DNA from: JAJRAG01 sp050010535
GTDB lineage: Archaea; Thermoplasmatota; Thermoplasmata; Methanomassiliicoccales; JACIVX01
Assembly (NCBI GenBank): GCA_050010535.1
Contig: JBEKKT010000011.1
Coordinates: 1-48,646 of the forward strand
DNA: 48,646 nt
Direction of reading: 5' to 3'
Shown: positions 42,598 through 48,646 of the stretch, piece after piece
Layout of the letters: every line of letters begins with the position of its first letter
Position numbering within the stretch: position 1 is the first letter of the stretch
Notes under the pieces: generated by a model
Databases searched by the model: none
Told to the model about the DNA's origin: nothing
What the model saw: the letters and a program-made list of their open reading frames with translations, nothing else
Translations under genes and position numbers: made by a program

Positions 42598-43467
42598 TCA
42601 ATGAGCGAATATGTGGGTTGAACCCGTTTCTTCTATTTGATATCCAAAACTCCTCAGTAGCTTCACAAGTTTTGGATGCTGCAATTCGTTCTCACGGTCC
42701 CGGTGGTATGACGCAATGCTCCATTGTGGATGGTATCTCTCGATCATCCGACGGGCACCAAGAATTGCCAGCTCTTCAGCGCCTTCTATGTCCATTGTTA
42801 TGAAGTCGACTCTTTCTATCGCATTGCTTTCAACAAAACTGTCCAGCATAATGGACTCGACCATCTTGGTGCCATAGTGCTGTCCGCCTGGGTTTTTCTC
42901 AATTATGTTGGATTCTTTTGTGATATCAAGAATGCGGATTTCAATTTGACCATTCAAGTTTGACACTGCCTTGGGGACAACTCTGCAATTCTCAAGGTGA
43001 TTAGCAGTGATATTCTTCTGTAAAGACCTGAATGTTGCCGGTTCAAAAGAATAGACGCGACCAGAATCGCCAACCATCTTTGACATAATCACAGTGATTG
43101 TTCCGATATTTGCGCCTATGTCGAAGACAGTATCACCGCATTTAGGCCGGAAGTTTGAAGAGAAGTAGGGGGGTGGATATAGAAAAGACTCCTTGAGTAA
43201 GTCGATAATTCCGCTCATGAAACCATGGTAATCTTTGGGGTCGATGTCCAAGTCGTAATAGATGCGATACTTTGCAAATTCTAGGTATTTTGTGCCTGAT
43301 TCATCTTCCTTGACACGGTTAAGGATTAATCTAGCGCGATAGCCTGAGTCCTTGGCCATCGATGCATAAAGCAGACGTTCACGAAGACTCAGTGGAGAAT
43401 CCGTTCTTCGAATGAGGTCTAGCCTCCATTGGATTGAACGTCTAAGTGTTTCAATCATAGATAGCAC
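42598..43467 (-). CDS. FkbM-family SAM-dependent methyltransferase
   Basis: A 289-residue protein. The SAM-binding start is 'GDTVFDIGANIGTITVIMSKMVG' (about 110-132), followed by 'VYSFEPATFRSLQKNI', 'VPKAVSNLNG' and 'IERVDFITMDIEGAEELAILGA', the FkbM signature. In surface-glycan clusters these enzymes usually O-methylate a sugar. It is A/T-rich, in line with neighbours. The start could be either of two Met (43467 or 43458). It stands alone on the minus strand. Confidence 0.9.
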   Translation of the reverse strand: MLSMIETLRRSIQWRLDLIRRTDSPLSLRERLLYASMAKDSGYRARLILNRVKEDESGTKYLEFAKYRIYYDLDIDPKDYHGFMSGIIDLLKESFLYPPPYFSSNFRPKCGDTVFDIGANIGTITVIMSKMVGDSGRVYSFEPATFRSLQKNITANHLENCRVVPKAVSNLNGQIEIRILDITKESNIIEKNPGGQHYGTKMVESIMLDSFVESNAIERVDFITMDIEGAEELAILGARRMIERYHPQWSIASYHRDRENELQHPKLVKLLRSFGYQIEETGSTHIFAH

Positions 43468-43664
43468 TCATTTGAAAGAGTCCGAACGCGAAATTCTCTC
43501 TAGAGACAATATCAATTGACCCTAATATCAACTTGCCTTAACTCATCTGCCGTCAGAACCGTCAGAGAACGATTCCGAACGCCTCCAAACGCTTTTTGTA
43601 TCTTTATCCGAGAAAGATGCGATGAGCAGTTATACCACGAATCGCTTGATGAATCCAAGGGCGA

Positions 43665-44111
43665 TTGGCAATTAAAGAGAATGCAGGAAACGACATCGTC
43701 ATAGATCAACAACTTCTTGATAGATTGAATGAAGTGCTTCAATCGTGGGCGCCTTCGTCGAAAGGAGGCTACTTTGCCGTGGAATTCCTAAAGAGGTCTA
43801 AGGACGATCTGCGCGATTCGAAGGTGTTGTTTCAACAGAAATGCTATGCCAACCCTGTTTTCTTATGTCAGCCGTTAGTTGAAAAGGTAGTGTAATCGTT
43901 TCTATATGCGACAAACGACCTTAAGAGTTAGGAAGACGCCTACGCCAAGCATATCGGGATAGGACACGATTCTATCGCAGCACTTGAGCAATTTCGAAAT
44001 CAACCGGAAGATCACCTTCGATGTCTGGACGTTCTTGAAAGGTTTCCACGGAGCACGTTCTTAAAGACTGGCCATGATGAAATTACTGTCTGCATTCCCA
44101 GCGCTTTATAA
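43665..44111 (+). pseudogene. HEPN-domain protein pseudogene
   Basis: A single frame encodes a HEPN domain: 'EFLKRSKDDLRDSKVLFQQKCYANPVFLCQPLVEKVV', then TAA at 43893, 'SFLYATNDLKS', then TAG at 43929, 'EDAYAKHIGIGHDSIAALEQF' and about 45 further codons to a TAA at 44109-44111. Both stops sit inside continuous HEPN-like sequence. HEPN proteins are often RNases in toxin-antitoxin pairs with MNT nucleotidyltransferases; no MNT gene is recognisable next to it. Dead gene. Confidence 0.7.
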
Positions 44112-44143
44112 ACCTGACGATTCTCGCTGAGTATTATCGTCGT

Positions 44144-45397
44144 TTACCTGGTGACGTCTACCACCTCCCAATCATGCATGACAAGGAAAGGGAACTCTTT
44201 TTCGACATAGCCAGTGCCAAAGAAGTCACCTTCCTCCACATATATCTCGCCGGCCGGTGAGACGTGGTCAATCCACTCACCCAGCATCGAGATAGCGGAA
44301 GTGATTGTGTATAACCCGCTTATCAGCGGAAGATGTTTTATGTGACACTTGAGCACCTTCTCCCCTTTCTCCAGGATGGGAATTTCGAAGCCAATTTGAC
44401 GAGTCGAACAACTAATAAGATTCTGACCGATGTTGGAGTGAATCATTAGCCACAAAACGGCGTACCTGATGGATTCGTGACAAATGACTTTGAAGCAGAA
44501 GTGAGCGTCATCACCACTTCTCAAATGACTGACAACGTTGCCAGCGGCATCTTCGCACCAAAATTCCACTATCAAGGCACGACGGCTTCCTTTTCTGTCT
44601 GTTCTAGTTGCAAGATTCTGCTTACTCAGTTTCTCGTAGATCTCATTCTGGTAAAAGTCGATCCCTTCGGTTTGACTCCCGTCGAAAACCTTCTCCCCCC
44701 CGCTCAGAACAATCGCACGAGTGCACAGCGACTGAACGGCCGCCATGTTATGGCTCACAAACAGAACCGTTCTGCCGCTTTCCGACACATCTCTCATTTT
44801 GCCAAGACACTTCTTCTGAAATGCATTGTCCCCGACAGCCAGGACCTCGTCCACCAACAGGATTTCGGGCTCAAGTTGGGCCGCGACAGCAAACGCGAGT
44901 CTCACGTACATTCCACTCGAATATCGCTTGACTGGGGTTTCTATGAACTTTTCCACCTCGGCAAATTCGATTATGTCGTTCAGCTTCGAATCGATCTCCG
45001 TCCTCCTCATGCCCAGTATTGCACCATTGAGATAGATGTTCTCTCTGCCCGTCAGCTCGGGGTGAAAACCGGTCCCAACCTCGAGAAGACTGCCAACCCT
45101 TCCCCTGAGGATGGCCTCGCCGCTCGTCGGATAGGTGATACGAGACAGAATCTTAAGCAAAGTGCTCTTTCCTGCACCATTCCTTCCGATGATGCCGAGC
45201 ACCTCCCCTCTTTCGAGCGTGAAGGAAACGTTGTGGAGGGCGAGGAATGTCTCCTTCTTTGACCTTATCTTTCTGATTGTTTCAATCGGATGAGTGACTA
45301 GATTCATGATGCTCTCGGATATTCTCCCGTAGCCTCCATATTGGCCAATGACGTACTCTTTGGAAACATCGCGAACTTCGATTATTGGCTCTCCCAT
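44144..45397 (-). CDS. wzt: Polysaccharide ABC exporter ATPase with C-terminal sugar-binding domain (Wzt type)
   Basis: A 417-residue protein. Walker A 'GIIGRNGAGKSTLLKIL', signature 'KRYSSGMYVRLAFAVA', Walker B 'EILLVDEVLAVGD', switch His in 'VLFVSHN' mark the nucleotide-binding domain (about 1-250) of the ABC-2 polysaccharide group. Residues about 265-410 are a beta-rich C-terminal extension like Wzt_C, which in bacteria recognises the terminal modification of the glycan. Its ATG directly abuts the TAG of the permease gene, so the two are co-translated. It powers export of undecaprenyl- or dolichol-linked polysaccharide. Confidence 0.93.
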   Translation of the reverse strand: MGEPIIEVRDVSKEYVIGQYGGYGRISESIMNLVTHPIETIRKIRSKKETFLALHNVSFTLERGEVLGIIGRNGAGKSTLLKILSRITYPTSGEAILRGRVGSLLEVGTGFHPELTGRENIYLNGAILGMRRTEIDSKLNDIIEFAEVEKFIETPVKRYSSGMYVRLAFAVAAQLEPEILLVDEVLAVGDNAFQKKCLGKMRDVSESGRTVLFVSHNMAAVQSLCTRAIVLSGGEKVFDGSQTEGIDFYQNEIYEKLSKQNLATRTDRKGSRRALIVEFWCEDAAGNVVSHLRSGDDAHFCFKVICHESIRYAVLWLMIHSNIGQNLISCSTRQIGFEIPILEKGEKVLKCHIKHLPLISGLYTITSAISMLGEWIDHVSPAGEIYVEEGDFFGTGYVEKEFPFLVMHDWEVVDVTR

Positions 45398-46225
45398 CTA
45401 GATCACATCCGCCATTCTCCTCTCATACCTCTTGAAGTACAACATGCCAGTGATGAAGATGGTAAGCGACATGATGAATGATAATCCGAAGTAAAACCAG
45501 TCTATCGAAGCGTTCCCGAGTATCATCGCCCTCTGCGCAGTCATGATCCCGGTTAGAGGATTCAGGTTAAACAGAAAGCTGTACTGTTGGGGAACCAAAT
45601 CCCCGGCGTACAAGACTGGGCTCGCAAACATCAGAATCTGAACAAAGAACGGGACGACATACTGGATATCCCGGTACTTGACAGAGATCGTCGAAAGCCA
45701 AAACCCCAATCCTGAAGCAAGGATCACGGTCACAACCAGAGGCAATAAGACAAACACTATCGAAATAGTTGGGGCTACCTGGAAGTAAGCCATTAGACCG
45801 ATCAGAATCACAGCCGCTATGGCGTAGTCGACAAGACCGATGACACAAGCGCTCATCGGAATCAGAATCCTCGGAAAGTAGACTTTCGACAAGAGATTGG
45901 CGTCCCTTACTAGACTGTTAGTCGAATTGGTCACAGCGCCTGAGAAATAGGTCCAAAGAATCAACGTTGGATATACGAAAATCGCGTACGGCATCCCTCC
46001 TGAGGGGATTTTCGCCAACCCTCCGAAAATAAGCGTGAAGACGACCATATTGACCAAAGGGTTAATGACGGCCCATGCCACTCCTATGACCGTCTGCTTA
46101 TAACGTATCTTGATGTCTTTCCAGGTTAGAAAGTAGAGGAGTTCGCGATATGCCCATAGGTCAGATAGGCCAAGACTCGAAGCTTTCTTCTTTGAACTGA
46201 CGACCGTGATGTTCTTGTCGTCCAT
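45398..46225 (-). CDS. wzm: Polysaccharide ABC exporter permease (Wzm type)
   Basis: About 275 residues from ATG 46225. Six TM segments and the ABC-2 membrane pattern 'RELLYFLTWKDIKIRYKQTVIGVAWAVINPL' at the cytoplasmic N-terminus identify the permease of polysaccharide exporters. 'MRLSSMRSRVIK' upstream of this ATG is in frame from 46261 but outside the family. It is the first gene of the wzm-wzt pair. Confidence 0.92.
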   Translation of the reverse strand: MDDKNITVVSSKKKASSLGLSDLWAYRELLYFLTWKDIKIRYKQTVIGVAWAVINPLVNMVVFTLIFGGLAKIPSGGMPYAIFVYPTLILWTYFSGAVTNSTNSLVRDANLLSKVYFPRILIPMSACVIGLVDYAIAAVILIGLMAYFQVAPTISIVFVLLPLVVTVILASGLGFWLSTISVKYRDIQYVVPFFVQILMFASPVLYAGDLVPQQYSFLFNLNPLTGIMTAQRAMILGNASIDWFYFGLSFIMSLTIFITGMLYFKRYERRMADVI

Positions 46226-46670
46226 TTTAATCACTCTTGATCTCATCGACGAGAGGCGCATGGAGAGGTCTTAGCTCAAGTCGGGTCGTTGAAAGGCTAT
46301 GCTCAAGTTGTCTACTTCCTTGCTTCTGAATGTCACGCTCCATCCCCTCTCCCGAACTCCAACCTAGATCAGTATTCGCCTCGAATCCGATTCTACATAG
46401 CATTCCGGACAAGTCGTATAATCTAGGATTCGCATTAATCTTGTTGGCCTCGAACCCTTTGCACAGAGGCCGTTCTGCAAGATGCGGTCCCTCTTGACCC
46501 GTTATCTCCTTTGTTAGCGTTTTTCTCGAAACCAAGGACCCACTCAACAGGCTGAACAGCTAAACTACACTTAATTTTTTCTGGTCATTTTAACTTTCCT
46601 GTGACAAATTCTGTTATTGCAATCCTGAGCGGACCGGACGAATCTCAGGCGTTCAAACGAGTGCAGCCGA
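46226..46670. other. Intergenic region upstream of wzm
   Basis: About 445 bases between purC and wzm, both on the minus strand. Near 46565-46600 the minus strand has GAAAAAATTAAG and GTTAAAATGA, good TATA candidates for the exporter operon, which would give a leader of more than 300 nt. A 106-codon frame here (46227-46547) has no recognisable domain. Confidence 0.4.
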
Positions 46671-47576
46671 CTAACGGAAGCTCTCTCCAGTAATCCTCTC
46701 GAACATCTCAACGTATAAGCTGCTGATCTCTTTGACCTTCTGGTCCGGCAATGGAGGTATGTCCGGCTCCGGAAGGCTATTCTTCCTGGCCTCCATCAAC
46801 TTCTCGTGGTAGCCTATGTCTCTGTAATACTGTCTGACGGCTTCCTTGCTCAGCTCCACGAATCTTCCTGCAGCATAAGAGTCCTGGTCCCACCATCTGT
46901 CCTCATCCGCAGTGCCGAAGGTGTCGACAACCATAAGCCTCCGCTTATCATCAAAAGCGAACTCCTTCTTGCCGTCAACGTGAATGAGCATCCGCTCGTC
47001 AGCCTCGGCGGCAATCAGGCCATCGATCTTCTCTACCATCTCAAGAACCCTAACATACTCCTCCTCAGTCATCCCAGATATCTTCATCGCCTCTTCCTTT
47101 GAGACAGATCTGTCCACTTTCTCTAGCTTGGTGGTGGTCTCAAGATACGCTTTCGGAAGCTTCTCGCCATATGATATCTTATGATTCTGAGGGAATCCCA
47201 TCTCCACTGGCGTTATCTCGCCGCTCTTCAACCTGTCATGCAACGACCCAGCAACATACTGCCTGCTTATGAACTCGAGTGGAATGAGGTAATTCGTGCA
47301 ATTGCAGCCGAGCTTTCCATAATCACTAATGACATTCACCTTCCTCACCCTCATACGATTCGGAGGAATTAGTTCGGTGAAGTGCGTCCTGATCCCGTCC
47401 TTCTTGAGGAGCTGGAACCAGAATGCCGATGTCCGGCAGAGTGTCTCACCTTTGAACGGTACGCGTGTAGGGATGACCTTGTCGAAAACTGATATGTTGT
47501 CGGTGAAGACGAACTCGAGAGTGTTCTCATCCACCTCGTAAACCTGTTTCACCTTACCCACACGAAACAACTTCAT
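46671..47576 (-). CDS. purC: Phosphoribosylaminoimidazole-succinocarboxamide (SAICAR) synthase
   Basis: About 301 residues. The family start 'KLFRVGKVKQVYEVDENTLEFVFTDNISVFDKVIP' contains the glycine-loop-like region, 'GETLCRTSAFWFQLLK' and 'IPPNRMRVRKVNVI' follow, and 'RMLIHVDGKKEFAFDDKRRLMVVDTFGTADEDRWW' is the nucleotide/substrate region. It joins aspartate to CAIR in purine synthesis. ATG 47576 has GGTGA just upstream and begins the standard domain; ATG 47612 adds 12 residues and cannot be excluded. It is a housekeeping gene beside the glycan cluster. Confidence 0.93.
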   Translation of the reverse strand: MKLFRVGKVKQVYEVDENTLEFVFTDNISVFDKVIPTRVPFKGETLCRTSAFWFQLLKKDGIRTHFTELIPPNRMRVRKVNVISDYGKLGCNCTNYLIPLEFISRQYVAGSLHDRLKSGEITPVEMGFPQNHKISYGEKLPKAYLETTTKLEKVDRSVSKEEAMKISGMTEEEYVRVLEMVEKIDGLIAAEADERMLIHVDGKKEFAFDDKRRLMVVDTFGTADEDRWWDQDSYAAGRFVELSKEAVRQYYRDIGYHEKLMEARKNSLPEPDIPPLPDQKVKEISSLYVEMFERITGESFR

Positions 47577-47711
47577 CCGGTCACCGGCTATTGTAAACGG
47601 ATAGGCCTTCATATTGTTTTTGGTTCAATTCTCCCCATACCAGACTGAGAAATGGTATGACAACTAGATTGGCGAGAATTATTATCTCCGGTGCACTCTA
47701 CAGTTTGTAGA

Positions 47712-48646
47712 ATGGTCCTCGAAATCAGGGAAATCCGGTCGAAAGGTGATTTCGACCTCTCGGAAAGGGACTGGAACGAAGTTCTGCGAACGAGCGGGGA
47801 GGACGACGTCTTTCTCAAAGTGGAATGGCTCAGCGCATGGTTGGAAATCTTTGGTAAGGGCAAGGAAATACTTGTTATGAAGGTGTCGGATCGAGACAGG
47901 ATCGTCGGGTTCGCTCCCTTTGCGATATCTGGTAGAAGATTCTATTCATCCAAAAAGGTGGAGTTCATCGGCTCTGGACCCTCCGATAGGTGCGCGATTC
48001 TGGCCGAGAACGGACGGGCGGACGTTCACGCCGCAGTATGGGAATACATAACGCGAAGGGAAGGCTGGGATACTATGGATCTGAAGGACATCAGGCAGGA
48101 CTGTCCTACTGCATGCAATCTAAGGAGAATGTTTCCGAACGCTGAGTATGAATCGAACGTCTCACCGTACGTAACGATCATCGGCACTTATGAGGAATAC
48201 GTTCGCGGACTTAAGAGGAAGGACAGACACAGCATGCAGAGATGCTGGCGCCGTCTATCTGAGAAGCATAATGTGACATTCGGGTTGAGGAAGCCTAAGG
48301 ATGCGAATGATGACTATTACCGAGAGTTCGTGAGGCTAGGCAATGCCAGGTGGGAAGGGTCGGGTACCAAGAGCGTCCTAGCATTTCCCGACATGGTGAA
48401 GTTCGTCGGGCGAGTTGTGACAGGCCTCGCGAGGGAGGGAATTCCAACCCTCCACTATCTGAAGGAGGGGGACAGGATCATCGCCATAGGGTTGGGCTTT
48501 GAATACCTCCGGAGGTACCTCTGCTTCCTGTCAGGATTTGACCCTGAGTTCTCGACATACTCGCCGGGGTCTCTGCTCCTCGGGAAAGTCCTTGAGATGT
48601 GCTATCAAAAAGGAATTAAGGAGGTCGATCTCTTAAGGGGGGCTGA
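47712..48646 (+). CDS. GNAT/FemAB-like acyltransferase, CelD/BcsL type (partial)
   Basis: Open from ATG 47712 through the right edge, 311 codons. 'DDVFLKVEWLSAWLEIFGKGKEI' at the N-terminus and, later, 'LKRKDRHSMQRCWRRL', 'YYREFVRLGNARWEGSG' and 'YSPGSLLLGKVLEMCYQKGIKEVDLLRG' are the Acetyltransf_6 (CelD/BcsL) pattern, which acylates polysaccharides or links amino acids to glycans. AATTATTAT near 47677 is a possible promoter, divergent from purC. The C-terminus is outside the window. It fits a role in the surface-glycan locus. Confidence 0.85.
   Translation, partial: MVLEIREIRSKGDFDLSERDWNEVLRTSGEDDVFLKVEWLSAWLEIFGKGKEILVMKVSDRDRIVGFAPFAISGRRFYSSKKVEFIGSGPSDRCAILAENGRADVHAAVWEYITRREGWDTMDLKDIRQDCPTACNLRRMFPNAEYESNVSPYVTIIGTYEEYVRGLKRKDRHSMQRCWRRLSEKHNVTFGLRKPKDANDDYYREFVRLGNARWEGSGTKSVLAFPDMVKFVGRVVTGLAREGIPTLHYLKEGDRIIAIGLGFEYLRRYLCFLSGFDPEFSTYSPGSLLLGKVLEMCYQKGIKEVDLLRGA

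Noticed and set aside
46227..46547. 106-codon minus-strand frame upstream of wzm
   Set aside because: No recognisable domain, no ribosome binding site, and overlaps the wzm start; treated as leader/intergenic.
1..48646. tRNA, rRNA, insertion sequence or prophage genes
   Set aside because: Looked for T-loop-like GGTTCGAATC motifs, transposase motifs, terminal inverted repeats and phage structural proteins by eye; nothing convincing. A tRNA scan and covariance search would be decisive.

Overview
The window is archaeal chromosome, most likely from an uncultured Thermoplasmatota (Euryarchaeota-type) lineage. The evidence is sn-glycerol-1-phosphate dehydrogenase (archaeal lipid backbone), the archaeal families UPF0179, DUF63 and DUF1786, HdrA/MvhD-type iron-sulfur proteins, archaeal multi-PAS histidine kinases with an HD/HDI-type H-box, and many starts preceded at about 25-30 bp by an A/T-rich TATA element with no ribosome binding site (leaderless). 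No rRNA, tRNA, CRISPR array or intact insertion sequence was found. The lineage call is an inference.

Layout. 1-1828 is a large secreted protein cut by the left edge (beta-propeller, fibronectin III, BspA-type leucine-rich repeats). 2.4-7.4 kb holds a small gene interrupted by TAG, two membrane proteins and a 1002-residue REC-PAS5 histidine kinase. 7.7-12.8 kb is a redox block: a NifX-like protein, a DUF1786 actin-fold protein and two HdrA-ferredoxin-MvhD fusions that lack the HdrA FAD domain (one frameshifted), with a CDP-paratose-epimerase-like gene between them. 13-14 kb is oxygen defence (rubrerythrin plus desulfoferrodoxin). 14.2-22.2 kb holds a kinase with a degenerate receiver, the full dTDP-rhamnose set (rmlA, D, C, B), a small response regulator, an iron-sulfur flavoprotein, a zinc-ribbon/HisA-like protein and a CtBP-like dehydrogenase. 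22.4-23.25 kb is a single membrane-channel-like gene with an unusual promoter palindrome and leader hairpin. 23.4-31.8 kb is signalling and metal homeostasis: a collapsed kinase beside a REC-GAF-PAS regulator, a Zn/Cd-type P1B ATPase with a NikR-like regulator, a second flavoprotein, and a histidine kinase/response regulator pair. 32.1-35.7 kb is housekeeping: DUF63, G1P dehydrogenase, UPF0179, moaD and a broken moaE.

35.9-48.6 kb is an accessory surface-polysaccharide region: HprK-like kinase, PIG-L deacetylase, three family 2 glycosyltransferase copies (one dead), an FkbM methyltransferase, Wzm/Wzt-type ABC exporter, then purC and a CelD-like acetyltransferase cut by the right edge. It is visibly more A/T-rich around 38-44 kb and full of broken genes (GNAT fragment, PIG-L frameshift, GT2 and HEPN pseudogenes), which suggests acquisition and decay. 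The rhamnose genes, the epimerase and this cluster plausibly work together to make and export a cell-surface glycan.

The best candidates for something undescribed are the FAD-less HdrA-ferredoxin-MvhD pair with its DUF1786 neighbour, the operator/leader structure of the gene at 22501, and the NikR-like regulator with an altered metal loop next to a Zn/Cd-type ATPase.
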